This document shows, piece after piece, positions 1 through 11,878 of a stretch of 64,000 nt of DNA (position 1 is the stretch's first letter; each line of letters starts with the position of its first letter). The notes beneath the pieces were generated by a model. The model was not told where the DNA came from. It searched no databases and saw only the letters and a list, made by a program, of their open reading frames with translations. The position numbers were made by a program, and so were the translations under genes. This DNA comes from Valencia hispanica (Eukaryota > Chordata > Actinopteri > Cyprinodontiformes > Valenciidae). The stretch covers positions 33,101,818-33,165,817 of the forward strand of contig OY747716.1 of the NCBI GenBank assembly GCA_963556495.2. The letters are read 5' to 3'.

Positions 1-867
1 TGCTAAATCGTCTTACTGAAACAGTTAAATTTTTAAGGCATATGGGAAAAAGAGGTGTAGTTTTCAGTTCGGGCTGGAGGGGTGTCTGGAACTTTCTCTT
101 CAAATCTAACAGCTTGTTGTTAAAAACCACAGTGAGACTCAACCCTTCACAATCCCTACAGAGCCTCAGCCTCTCTCACAGTCTGCCAAGAATTTTCTCT
201 ATACTACCCCAACCTCTTCATTAAAAACTCCCGATTATTATTTCCCCAGCAACCTGGCCAATGCGCACATCCAGATCTATGAAACAAAGAGTTATGGTGC
301 TAGCTGTGGCTGCACAGTAGTAAGGTGAAAGGTTTTGTGTGTGTAGGAGGAGACATAATTACAAGACCACACTGATGTTTTCTTGGTGTTCTCACCTCCA
401 ATATTGCATGATTGTAACACCTTGTGGGTTCTTTGGGTATTTGGGTCAACCTGTAGAGACTATGACCTAGTTATTTTTTCAGTGTGTGCCATGCATTCAA
501 AGAAAACCTTGTAGATCTAAAAGAAAAACAGTGAGCTGGTCTAAAGTGTGTAGGACAAGCAAAGCTCTCAGCTGGATTTGTAGATACAGACAGAACAGAC
601 CGAAACAACGATGAATTAAGGCTTTCCAGCATTTGTTAACCTTTTACTCACCCACAGTACTTGTACATAGGTGAAGCCGATTTTACCAGGTCTTCAGCCC
701 AGAATTGCCTTGGTAGGCGAGGCGACTTGACATTGAGAAACACCCATGGTCTCTTCAGACACGCCTCGTGGGTTTGGGTATAAAACTATCAGACATTCCG
801 GCCCCGTGGTGAATTTGGAGTTGGATTGCGTTTTTCACATTAGCACTTAGTTAGCATAACTAACATA
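1..867. other. non-coding stretch
   Basis: I see no supported gene here. The short open frames have no recognisable motif. The last ~40 bases (GTTAGC-rich) lead into the inverted repeat that follows. Confidence 0.5.
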
Positions 868-1185
868 CTGTTTTGAACGTTAGCCTATGTTAGCATTACC
901 ACTCAGAGACTGGACTTATCCTGTCTCCCTCAGCAGCAGCAGCATCGGCCTCGGGCAGCGCTTACTCAGCGCCCTAAACCAGCGGCTCGAATTGATACGG
1001 CTCGGGGCCGCTGGGCTCCATGAAGCCTCCCTCTACCTCCTCTACCTCCAGTGACTACAGAGGAGATCCGCTGGCTCAGGGCGCTGAGTCAGCGCTGCCC
1101 GAGCCCGCTGCTGCTGAGGCAGAGGGAGACAGGATGGGTCCAGTCTCTGAGTGGTAATGCTAACATACGCTAACGTTCAAAACAG
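868..1185. repeat. large imperfect inverted repeat (foldback)
   Basis: The left arm (868-985) and right arm (1068-1185) are reverse complements over about 118 bases with a few mismatches and small indels. They are separated by an 82-base spacer that contains a short CTACCTC repeat. The outer ends read CTGTTTTGAACGTTAGC on the left and its complement on the right. The arms are unusually GC-rich for the window, with CAGCAGCAG and GCGCC blocks. The structure is typical of a foldback or MITE-like element, but I see no transposase and no clear target duplication, so the family is unknown. Confidence 0.8.
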
Positions 1186-1814
1186 ATGAACGTCAATCAG
1201 ATCAATCAGTCGCAAAACTGAAAACGTCGCTTTGGTCACTGTCCATGTTTCAGTGTTAGATTAAGCTAACTGTCACTGTCCTCCTGAACACACCCCCACG
1301 TTCCCCCCTCCGCTCATCCGCTCATCACACTTGGCCATACCCCTCCTTGCTTCCTGGCACCGCCCACTTTGTAGAATTTTCAAATGTTGTCTGGGGGCAG
1401 GGTTATGATTTTTCATGGGGTTCAGTTACACTTTTTTTAAAGTGTAACTGAACTGAGTCTTTTAAAAGTCCGTCATATATCCAAACCCACCTTAAAGAAA
1501 TTTACTTCCGTATTGGACGCCTTGATTTTCACCTCTGCCTCTCTAAGACCCTCCTACTCTTTCTGACACTCCCCCTTCAGTTCGTCACATACTGTGCATC
1601 ATCGCAGCATGCACGGAGTCATAAAAAAAATCCCACACCAGCTGCAGATTACTCTAACATGAGTGAATGGGTAAGAGCAACACTTCAGGTATATTTTTAA
1701 TGAGGGAAAGACAGGTTCTCAGGATATCAAGCTTCAGAAAGTCCATTTTGCATAATACCCCCCCCCTTTAATATAAGCCTGTTTAGTTGCGAGTATTGTC
1801 CAGTAGAGGCTTGG
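1186..1814. other. non-coding stretch with MITE-like ends
   Basis: No gene. It contains the perfect hairpin at 1420-1453. Near 1755-1775 a C-run is followed by CTTTAA, which resembles the TTAA-flanked end of a small DNA element, but I could not find a matching left end. Confidence 0.4.
1420..1453. repeat. perfect 13-bp hairpin
   Basis: GTTCAGTTACACT (1420-1432) is followed by eight T/A bases and then AGTGTAACTGAAC (1441-1453), an exact reverse complement. It may be two abutting transposon ends or a small palindrome. Confidence 0.8.
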
Positions 1815-2374
1815 ACTCTCATGTACATCTACTTCTCGCTCTTGTTTCTTCCACCTTCAAAACATTGCAAAAAATTAGACATTTAGTCTCCAGATTGGAT
1901 CTGGAGAAAATCGTCCACACATTTGTATCATCGCGTCTGGACTACTGCAATGCTCTTTTTACAGTTTCAGACAAATCCTCAGTCTCCCGTCTACAAGTAA
2001 TTGGGAATGCAACACCCAGACTCCTAACCCATTCTCCTAAATATGCTCATATTACCCCGGTGCTATACTCTCTTCACAGGCTCCCTGTGGACTTCAGACT
2101 TCGCTTCAAAGTTCTTGTTCTGACCTATAGAGCTCTGCACGGTCAGGCTCCTGTATACCTGCGCCAACTCCTAACTGAACCCTGTCTTACCCAAAGCCTT
2201 CGTTCTCAGGTGCAGAACTTCCTTTTAGTTCCACGCACTCGTCTCAAAACCAAGGGGGACAGACCCTTCCAGTCTGTAGCCCCTGGACTATGGAAGTTTA
2301 CCACTGACTCTTTTGAGTTTTTGTTTTTTTTAAGTCTTAAAACCAACGTCTTTACTCAAGCGTTTGTGTCGTGA
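1787..2374 (+). pseudogene. L2-type LINE reverse transcriptase, C-terminal fragment
   Basis: This 195-codon frame matches the region downstream of the catalytic reverse-transcriptase core in L2/CR1-group LINEs of fish. The recognisable blocks are SRLDYCNAL (about residues 49-57), HITPVLYSLHRLPV (about 88-101), FKVLVLTYRALHG (about 107-119) and LLVPRTRLKTKGDRPFQSVA (about 146-165), followed by APGLW. The first residues are probably not element-derived, because similarity begins about 10 residues in. The endonuclease and the catalytic domain with its aspartate motif are absent, so this is a 5'-truncated, inactive copy. It is followed directly by an L2-style 3' tail. The frame is open, but nothing suggests host use. 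The superfamily assignment is fairly firm and the exact subfamily is not known. Confidence 0.82.
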
Positions 2375-2537
2375 TTTTGTCGTGTTTCTTTGTTTTTAAA
2401 ATATTCTGTATATCTTTACAATTGCCACTTGTTAATGTATTTGCTTTTGTTTTGATGTTGTGCAGCGCTTTGTGACCCTTGTCTGTGAAAAGTGCTATAT
2501 AAATACATTTTTACATACTTACTTTTACTTACTTAGA
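1815..2537 (+). mobile_element. 5'-truncated L2-type LINE
   Basis: This is the element body containing the reverse-transcriptase fragment plus a 3' untranslated tail. The tail reads CGCTTTGTGACC then AAGTGCTATATAAATACATT, and ends in imperfect ACTT repeats (about 2516-2537), as is usual for fish L2 elements. No target duplication was seen, which is common for this clade. Confidence 0.8.
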
Positions 2538-3904
2538 GGACTCTGTCGCCTAGTCTGTGACAAGCTGCACTTCCAGCTCAGACCAGAAAATCAAGTACTT
2601 GTTGTGCACATTTGCCCGAATGCAGCTCTCAACGAAGCTTAAAGCGACATAATATCGGACTCTGACTAAATTAACACATTGCAGTCCTTGGAGAGTGAAG
2701 CGAGTTACATGTTTTAAGCTGTACATGATTGCTAAGTTGATATTTCGTTTTATGTTGTACTTTATATGATTTATATTTGAGTTTATATTAAGAATAATCA
2801 TAGTAGATGTATTTTGTGTTTTCTATTTAGTTTTCACGGTGTATTGGGACTGTTAGATTGATTCTAAATTAATCTTGAAGTAAAAAAACTGGGCTCTCTC
2901 TATTTCTTCCTTAGTCCGGGGGACTGCAACACTAACAGAAATCAATGGATCACAGAAAAATGATGAAAAAAAAACTGTTTAGCTTTTTCTCCTTAGCTTT
3001 TTCTTGAGAGAGGCCAAGGATAAGAATTTATCTTTGTAAAATGAAGGGAATCACAAAGGCAAACGTTGGCTTATGCATACTTTTCTTTAGCTGTCCTGTT
3101 GGTAGCAAACTAGTTAACCTTAGTAAGCACATTTACGGACTAAGAAAATTTATGACATATTACTAAAAGCAACAACATAACTTTTTAATTACAGAGCACA
3201 GTCCTAAAAATAATATATATATATATATATATATTTCTACTGCAGAAATATATATAATATATACACAAACAAGCATTATTCACAGAACCAAACGGGCTAA
3301 CCAAGACAGTACCAAGGCTGGGAGAAGACCAAGTGATAAGAGCTGAGCCAAGAGGCGAGCTAAAAGCTAGAGATAAAGACAGAGAGACAGCAATAGGTGA
3401 AGCAAAGACAAATGGGAAAAGGAAAGGGTCTGTCAAGTAAAGAGGAGAAAAGAGAGACCAACAGAAGCCGGTGAAGAAAGATTGATCGAACTCAATTATT
3501 GTTTAATTTAACATTAAATTGAACATTAGATATAAAATTATAAGCCATTGTATATTAAATCACACATTACACGATTTTAACATGCATGCATTGATAATAA
3601 TGTACAACTTAGGTACCTTACTATGTATGCTATAGTCTATAATCTATTGTAACACTTATTTATTTTTTTCTACAAAAATGGGCTAAGCCCTGGTAATCCT
3701 TAAAGGTTGGTGATGCTCCGGGAGTGCACTACACTAACAGCAACCAGGCCGAGCTAACATTAACACTCTTCGGAGTAGAGGACGTTACTGAATGAAAAAG
3801 TATCAGTGAAATGTTTAAAATGAACTTGGATGATGCATAGAGATGTAAGAAGCTATTTAGAAAGGAAACAGTATTTTCCACATGTCTATAGTTCTTACAG
3901 GTTC
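2538..3904. other. non-coding stretch with AT-rich palindrome
   Basis: No gene recognised. A (TA)n run at about 3211-3232 is followed by TTTCT-ACTGC-AGAAA and a second TA-rich run to about 3261, so it can fold into an AT hairpin. Confidence 0.45.
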
Positions 3905-4258
3905 TTTCAGTCCTGGAAGAAAACCTGCCATGGAGACTACCATAGAGGTTTACCTTGCAGCAGGACAACAATCTCTATTGGAGACAAAGGTACAATAGAA
4001 TAGTCTAGATCAAAGTATATTCATGTATGGGAATGATCAAGACCTAAATCTAACTAAATATCATAGGCAATAATTTCAAATTCCTGATTCCAAAGGAAGT
4101 GAAAATAAATGAACTGAAAATATCATTTCCATCCACTTCACACTTTATGAAAATATAAACATTGTGTTAGTCTATTTAATTAAATCCAAATAAATACATT
4201 GAAGTTTACATTTGTGAAGAAATTTACTAATTCAAGAGGTCTGAATACCTTTGCATAG
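3905..4258 (+). mobile_element. decayed Tc1-like transposon, 3' part
   Basis: GAAGAAAACCTG, then AGAGGTTTACCTTGCAGCAG and GGACAAC, are relics of the Tc1 transposase region around the second catalytic aspartate. They are followed by TTTAGATCAAAGTATATTCA. The sequence then jumps to the terminal region (AAATACATTGAAGTTTAC near 4192, then AAGAGGTCTGAATACCTTTG at 4234-4253). The reading frame is destroyed and the left half is missing. It belongs to the same type as the copies at 11360 and 53120. Confidence 0.7.
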
Positions 4259-7200
4259 AACATGAAAAATAACGAAATTACACCCCTCTCTCATCTTTCC
4301 GTCAAGCCCACTGCACTAATTTCCCCCCATTCCTCCTCTAAACTCTCCTTTCTTCCAGTTTTGAATGCAAGTCTTTCAGCCATTCAGCCGAGACACATGG
4401 GCAGACTGGGGTGCTTCTGTGCCAAGTTGGATTCAGGAAACATTCGTCTTGTTGTTTAGTCTGGGTACCATGTGTTGGAGCAGGGAGGCCTCCCTCCTTC
4501 ACCAAACCCCTTTTTATTCTTTGGCACAGAAAAACCCCAACCCACACCAACAGACATGATCTGGACAGGTTTAGATGTGCAGGCAGGAAGGCTTTGTACA
4601 TCAGCATTTACTTAATCATGTAATAAGGAGTAAGAAAGCCGTGTTGATTCAGAGTGAGAGTTATTTCTAGAGCAGAGACAGTGAAGAAGATGTCACAATG
4701 TGTGTTTTCTATTTGTATGTGTATGACGCATCTGTACTCTCACATTGGTTTTGTACTGGTGTGACGCTGAAGTTCCTTTCCTGATTTGCTTCATCAAAAC
4801 TGCAAACACTTTAACTAATCCTTGAGCATTAAATCCTTCTACTGCAGAAAGGAGACCCAAACAAATGCAGATGGGGGACCAAATAAATCAAAACAGTTGG
4901 GGATTGAACAGTTAAAAGAGCAGGTGAGGATTTCACCTCAGGCTTTTGAGCTCATGTGTCTCAGCCTGTGCCAATCTGCCTCCGAGGAGTCGATTCTTCA
5001 ATCACCCAAGTGAATGAGCCACCTGTGAGTCTTAGAAGAACTAGACGGCACTTGTATTATTGAACTTGAGTAACGAGGGTAAAATGGCGTGCGGTTTGCT
5101 TTCAGTGACAAAAATGGGATCCAGGAAACAAGACTGAAAAGCTGTTTGATCTCTAGGATGAATAAAAGATAACTCAACATTCTAAAGATAGAAGAAAACA
5201 TAAGCCTGGATGAGGCGAAATGGATTGATTTAAAAGATGAGTCTTTCCATTTCAAACAAAAAGAATATATGACAGCATCTTTTTACTTTCTCCGCTAAAA
5301 TGGTGCTGAAATACTAACAATAAATCCATAACTGATGTCCACACAACAATAAAGTTGGTAACCCTAATATATCTTCATTAAATGTATTTGCATATTTACG
5401 CCTACTTTACATTTGTACAAACCCATTAAAAATGACAGTTTATGATGCAATGTAAATTAGCTGTTTAAATGCATTTTGTACACAAACTTTTATTTAAAGT
5501 TAAGTATTTGTTCAATATTTTTTACTGCTTTACTGAGTTTAGCACAATAACAAATAAGCGATACAGTTTTGTTTCATTTGTATTTAAACAATGTATTTTT
5601 GTTACAGTTGTTTGAAATGGTCCAATCAGCTATTACACATGATCTTTTGCAGTGCCCCCCCCCCCCCCCACACACACACACACACAACTGTCCTAATTTG
5701 TGAAAATGTATTTTCCCCCCCTCAAATTTTTCTTTGTTTTATAATTTCTGTAACTCATCCTTATTTTCAACTTGGCCCATGATAGAATTAAACTAAAGAT
5801 GCAAGAAAATTTAAGCGGAATCATACAACTTTCAGGTAAACCCCCCTTGACCCCTGACTGGCTGGTCAAAAAGGTTAAAAAAAATGTTTTTCCCCCTGCG
5901 AGTAAACAAACCATAAGTGCTACACGGTTGCGTTTAACAACCACAACATGTGTTGTTGGGGGAAGAACATTCAAAGTAACCTTCTTTCAGTATCAAAGAC
6001 AGGTTTGAAAGGAAAAACAAAGGGTGTAATAGGCTATGCATTTAAGAGAGGTGGGTGAAAGCTTTACAAAAACCAGAGATCATAAATTTCCCACAAAACT
6101 CCAACTGGTGAATTCCTACTTTGAACAGTTAAGATATACTCAGGTTGCTCAGATTTGGCAGTCATTATTCATAGATGTCTTCATAACTTATGAAGTCAAG
6201 AAACACATTTTGCTACAAAGACATAAAGCAGTGCAAAGCACTTACAAAATCATAAACATAAAAATACTAGGTTTCATATTGTCTGTTCCCATAATATGAC
6301 AGTTGTCATATAACACTTTCAGTCTTTATCTCTCCTTGACTCTAATGATGCTCCACAGGAAAATTATGTTTACTGATGCAATAAAATCTTTCCAAACACC
6401 ACTACATCTGCTTCTAACATCTTTAACAGTGACCTGTCATTCATATTAACTGCTATATTTTGAGATGGTAAATCATTTCGACTTAATAGTTTTATAGTAT
6501 TTTTTAACCTTGAGACAATTTCTGTTCTGTATAGTTGTTTTTGGTTGCTCTTTCTGATTAAACTCGTTTGTTCCTCCACCTTACCACCTGCCTACAGTGT
6601 TTTATCTTTCTTCCCCCTTCTGTGGCCGAGCAGGATTGTAACATACTCGATAAGCATCAGTCCTAAAGGTGCTAACAGCATGGCCAGCTGGCTAAAATGA
6701 CAATTACAGGTTGCCAGGCGTGTCTAATTTTTATTTTATTCACCTACTCATTTGTTTGTCAATGTGATATATTGACCTTCAGTATATGTTTTTATACAAC
6801 AGCTTTCTGTTTAATTTGTTTGGCCTAAATTTGCATTACATCCTTTTTGCAGTATTTGAAGGCTCAACTATAGGTGTAATTCTTTTAGTGTATGTATTAT
6901 GTTTAGTACAAATTCACTTTACTTCTTTTTTTTCCAGTAAAGTGATTTAAATTATCTTCACCCTTTTAAAACCTGATAGAATTACGAATAGTGAGAGCAT
7001 TTTACACTTGAACTAATAACAAGAAGCTTTTGACAAACTACCCATCTCAGTATCAATGTTTTTACATTGCATAAATAAATCATATACTGGAAATAATCTG
7101 ATCAAAATATTTTACTTCTACTATAATCAATTCTCAATTAAATTGTGTTTTTGGTATTCAAATTAACATACTTGCAAAACTAAACTATCCCACACATTTC

Positions 7201-8759
7201 CAATACAGTTTTTATACAATGCATTTAATTATGTTTATTATTTGCTATCAAATACGATCTAAAAAAATCTTTTTGCTAAATTTTAATCTCTGTAACTATA
7301 TTAGCGAAAGTACTTAGTACATAAAACTGAACATGTTAGAGGGTGTGCAGAACCATCTTGGACACAAGAATAAAACTGACCTTGTCCCCTGTTGTTTTCC
7401 TTCCCCATATCCTCCACTAGAAGACATAATATAAGGTTGAATACAGAAGACGTTTTAGGAAAGTACCAATCTTGATAAAATGGTAGGGGTCTAAGAAATG
7501 CCTATTTCAAATATAAGTTGGGCATTAGAGGGTTAAACTTGCATTGCTTGCCTAAAATATAACAAGACTGTGCATATCAGTGCAATCATTCCTAACCTGG
7601 TATTTTTATCCCATGACACTATTTTGTGTATGTCTTCCAATTCAATGACATATTAAAAAGCTTCACTTAATAATGTTCCAGCCTAACCTGTCACATATCT
7701 AAAACAGCAACATTCAGATTTGATCCAAGCTGCTGCGGATTCGCCTTCACTTTCTATGTGAGGTTATTAACTAAAGGCTCAAGTTCCAACTCTTAAAACT
7801 ATCTGGTCACACTGCTGTTTTTGTCTGTTCAGACAATCCATGACATATGAACGAGAACTAGCTCAAATTGGAGCTGTGAAAATATTTAGGTGGTGAGGTA
7901 GGAACATGGATCAATTCATTTTTACCTGCCTGAACTGAATTCCCTTTATGGCTGAACTGGCACAATTGCCATTGTAGCCTATACATAATTTCTGTGGATA
8001 ATATGGAAGGGCTTTCTTTTAGTTATTCTGAAAATGGAGCAGGAAAGGATTGTGAATATGTCCACAGCTGAAATAATTCATCTCTGTGTGTCATGTTACT
8101 CTTTCAAGTGAAAGTAAATCAAATCTTAGATACAGTATAATGGCTATGCAGGCCCATTAAGTGGTCTTTTTCTGCAATGCTGTAAACCACCTATTGAGGT
8201 TTTGGGTTGACTGAACATTTGTGGTTTGTCTGCCTGAACAGGCAATCCACAGACAGATCCTACACTGCTGGGAACAAGCTTATAAAGCAGACTGTTAAAT
8301 CTGTTGCCATTTTGAGTTTCTCGGGAGCAGAATTTAAACAGATGTTGGTTGATTAAATTAATTAATAACACACTGAAATAATGAGAATGTGAAGTGAGAG
8401 GTGTGACATCAGAGCTGAACTGTAGAAATGAATGTGGCAAAATGAGGCCATCTGACGGTCCCGTGGCCTGCTGCGACAGTGACTCAAAGAAACAATGAGA
8501 CACAACTCACCCAGTGAACACCACACAGGAGGTCAGGTGATTCTCATGACTTTGCTTCTGTCTCCTCTTTTTAGTCATGTAAACGTGAATAAATGAAGGT
8601 GGGAAAATTTACCAAGATTGGGGTGAAAGTGTTACATTCTAGAACCACATTTGCATATTTATCATCCTCATAATATGAGTACATGCAAAAATAATTTGCA
8701 ATCAGATTGATTAAATTTACTGGTTAGCCACAGCCTTGAGATGGTTAGCATTTTTCCCC
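4259..8759. other. long non-coding stretch
   Basis: I see no exon, RNA gene or recognisable mobile element here. The open frames of up to 119 codons lack protein-like motifs and splice-site support. The only clear structure is the C-run/CA microsatellite at 5655-5686. This may be intron of the minus-strand gene whose first exon is at 27841-28303. Confidence 0.45.
5655..5686. repeat. C15 run plus (AC)8 microsatellite
   Basis: Fifteen consecutive C bases (5655-5669) are followed by eight AC units. Confidence 0.95.
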
Positions 8760-8762
8760 TTA

Positions 8763-9358
8763 TGGTGCGTTCACACCGGTCAGCGCGTCCAGGCAGCAGG
8801 GCAGCTAGATTACATGCAAGTCTATGGAATCTACGCATCAAGTGGGCGTCAAGCTGCCCCGCAGCAAGTCGCGCATGTCGGCGCAGCTGCTGCTCGGACG
8901 CGTTGACGGACCGTCGGAGCAGCTGCTGCGTGAACTTGGGAAAACTGAACTTTGGGGCAGCAAACACGGGGCGTCAACCAATCATAGGGACTCTTTGTAC
9001 TGACGTGGATCGGCAAGTCATTAATTCAAAATGGTGAATAAAATAATCGTCATTGTCTGTAATTTTCGTGAATTATATGATCCGTCTTCGTCTTTTTACA
9101 AAGACAGGAAGAGATCGGCTTTATTTGGAGGAAGATATCGGAGGATATTGGAGTGCCAGGTAAGCAATTAAATATTTTCTTTAACTTTCTTGTTATGTTA
9201 GCTAACGCTCGCCAAAGCCGGTTAGGGCAACTACCGGACGTGATGCGTCGAAGCGGACTACAAAGTGTGCAAGCAGCTGGGTTTTAATTTTAAAGCGTCA
9301 ACTTTCGTCAGTTTGAGCGATTTGACGCGTTGATGCGCTGACTGGTGTGAATGCCCCA
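8763..9358. mobile_element. PIF/Harbinger-like element with first-exon remnant
   Basis: The terminal inverted repeats match: the left end reads TGGTGCGTTCACACCGGTCA and the right end, read in reverse, TGGGGCATTCACACCAGTCA; both continue into GCGC(G/A)TC. The 596-bp element is flanked by direct TTA copies (8760-8762 and 9359-9361), the target duplication used by PIF/Harbinger elements. No DDE transposase is present, so it is non-autonomous. It carries a short coding remnant at 9031-9159 and is more CpG-rich than its surroundings. Confidence 0.78.
9031..9159 (+). pseudogene. MADF-like first exon of Harbinger accessory protein
   Basis: An ATG at 9031 opens VNKIIVIVCNFRELYDPSSS, then FYKDRKRSA. 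This resembles the start of a MADF (Myb/SANT-like) domain, in which a hydrophobic helix is followed by an ELYD-type motif. After a one-base frame change near 9117 the text continues as WRKISEDIGVP, the expected second half of the motif. The segment ends in CCAG followed by GTAAGC (9160-9165), a good splice donor. Harbinger elements of vertebrates encode such a DNA-binding partner beside the transposase. The remaining exons were lost in this copy and the frameshift makes it non-functional. The domain assignment is by eye. Confidence 0.5.
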
Positions 9359-9361
9359 TTA

Positions 9362-11359
9362 GAACATTGTTTTCCAGTTTGAACTGCAGGTATTTCAGGG
9401 TGAAGTTTAAGGTCTGATGTGGGTGAGTTTAAATGAGGATTTGAAATTAGGCAGAATAACCCCTTTCAAATATACTTATGATCAGCCTGGTATAGTGTGT
9501 GGATTCATTGCTCAAAATGTTAAACAATATTATAGAGTCAGTAATAAAGCATACGCAGACAATATTGGTGTAAGCCTTTAATTAGTGATGCTTCTGGTAA
9601 CGATGGCCTCTTGGATCTTTATTAGTTCTTAAAAATTACTGTTCTCTCATGTTGTTGGCATTAGCCGTTATCTTAGAAAAATATCTTTAAAGGTAAAGAT
9701 TCATTTAGTTTGTTTTCATTTCAAAAGTAGTATATGTGAAATTTAATTGTTGCTCTCTGCATATAAATATTAGAATATAATGATAAAACTAAGATAGTGC
9801 TTAAAAAAACTGTGTAAAACATAAAAAATTACTAGCACAATATTTGAGTTTGAAAGTACTAAACTATAAAAATAATCAGCAAGTGTACTAAAGTTTGTTT
9901 TATCCTCCAGTTAAAGCTACCTTAGGCACAAACTGGAAACATTTACACTTTAAATTTTGGGTGAATAGTCTGGGTTGCTAACTTGTGTCTCATTGTATAT
10001 GTTGTAATATTTAGAGAGTATTCTGAATACTCTGTCGACTATGTTTTTTCCAAAAAAGCAACTAACGACAAATCTAGCATCTGTTTATGATGCTATTAGA
10101 GAGTTTTGGAGAATATTAGATTTAGCAGCAGTACAGATAGTTGTTTTGGTACTGCTTGAAAAGAGAATTAATTGTTTTTAAGTGGATACACTTTATTTCA
10201 TTGTTATTCCAATACTATAATACAGCAAAACTGTGGTTTGGCTCAAGGTTATCACACTGTAAGAATCTCAAAGCCATGGCTACTTCAGTCTTGGACCTTG
10301 TGGTGCAGCAGTTCATTATTTTGTTTAAGTGATTCACCAGTTGAAAAGTTTGGTGAAGAAGCACAGACAGTGATACTGTCAAACGCTCAACCGCAGTACA
10401 TCTAAACAAGGTGTCTCATTTAATATGTCACAGTTATATGCCATGTGGTTTGGTCACCTGGGTGTGAGGGGGCACTCTGATTGGCTAAAACATGATTGGC
10501 TGAAACATTGCTTTAATTGACCTATTCTGAGCTGGAATTCACCTGAGAGATAAATGGGATTCCCTTATGGTACAGACAGTAGGAATCTAATACAATTGTC
10601 CATGGAAAATGTCCAGACTGTTCCAGACTCAAAACGCCAGTGTTATCAGGCTTTTCTGGCCATATTAAATACAAAAGTGAATGCTCTAAGAAATCTAACT
10701 CTGACTGCTAGAGATTGGAGGATGGTTGCCTTTAATTAGGAAGGAAGGAAGGAAGGAAGGAAGGAAGGAAGGAAGGAAGGAAGGAAGGAAGGAAGGAAGG
10801 AAGGAAGGAAGGAAGGAAGGAAGGAAGGAAGGAAGGAAGGAAGGAAGAATAGACTTTGAAAATACTTAAATCATATCCAGATGTCACTTCTCCAGACTTT
10901 TCCAGGCAGTGGGAACCCTAAGTATATTCCAGAGTCCAATAGTAGAGAATAACAGGGATTTAATATCTACAAATAATACCTGATCTTAAATCACAAACAA
11001 CTGAATAATGGGTTTGACAATTTACGCTTATTCTTTTACTAGTAACTTGCAAAAGCATTACAAATACAACACAATGGGACATCTACGTATTTAAACTCTT
11101 AGGAGTTTTGACAAGTTTAATTGCACTTACCTCTTCCTGGTTCCTAGTTTGTAGGCATTTTGTTGTTTTCAAACATTTGAGTCTTTAGTTTGGTATTAGC
11201 AGATATGCCCTCTGTCATGCACCCAATAACTCCATATTAGAAGAATATCATCCTTTGTAGGCCAGCTAACAAGCAAAAAACCCCTGTGGTAATTTTAGAC
11301 AGCTATTTTTTTCTGTGGGCTTGTTCTAAACAGGACATCTAGCAGTCATGCACAATACA
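9362..11359. other. non-coding stretch
   Basis: No gene. It contains the GGAA microsatellite. Near 10055-10098 there is a short block (AAAAAGCAACTAACGACAAA, then TCTAGC) that resembles the repeat seen again at about 62750-62830. Confidence 0.45.
10739..10847. repeat. (GGAA)n microsatellite
   Basis: About 27 almost perfect tandem GGAA units, uninterrupted over 109 bases. Confidence 0.97.
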
Positions 11360-11878
11360 AATTGAAGAAATCCATTAGAAGTCCAGCTTAAAGTTTAAAG
11401 TTGGCAACAAGACATGTAGGAGATCCTGCAAATGTGTGGAAGAAGGTGCTCTGATCGGGAGCATAACATAACTTTTCGCCCCTTGTGCAAAACCCTATTT
11501 GTTGTGAAAAACTAACGATGAACCTCACCTTGAATACCAAATCCAAATGATGAGGAGCTATTCTTCTTCAGGGACAGGGACGCTGGTCAGAGTTGATGGA
11601 AAGATAGACCAGCTAAACACAGGTCAATCTTGGAAGAAAACCTGTTAGAGACTGTAATAAAGTTGGAAGTGGGGCGGAGGTTTACCTTCCTGCAGCACCA
11701 AGACCCTGAACATACGTATAGCCAGAGCTACAATGGAAAGGTTCACATGAATGGTTCAGCAATTACTCATTTATTTTATGTTGCCATAGTGCATAAAATC
11801 TCAACAAAATACATAAAAATTGTTGTTGTTAAAATGTAGATAACTTCTACAGGTGAGAATACTTTTGCAAGGCTCTAT
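11360..11878 (+). mobile_element. decayed Tc1-like transposon, 3' half
   Basis: Tc1 landmarks occur in order: GTGTGGAAGAAGGTGCTCTG (11433-11452, before the first catalytic Asp), TTCTTCAGGGACAGGGACGC, CTTGGAAGAAAACCTGTTAG, and CAGAGCTACAATGG. The element finishes with AATACTTTTGCAAGGCTCTA (11857-11876), its right terminal repeat. The 69-codon frame at 11630-11839 reads EENLLETVIKLEVGRRFTFL, which is transposase-like, then runs through a deletion into terminal non-coding sequence. The catalytic glutamate region is gone. No intact left end was found. Confidence 0.75.

Noticed and set aside
3211..3261. AT-rich palindrome as a regulatory site
   Set aside because: It is explained by two TA microsatellite runs around a short hairpin; nothing else supports a function.
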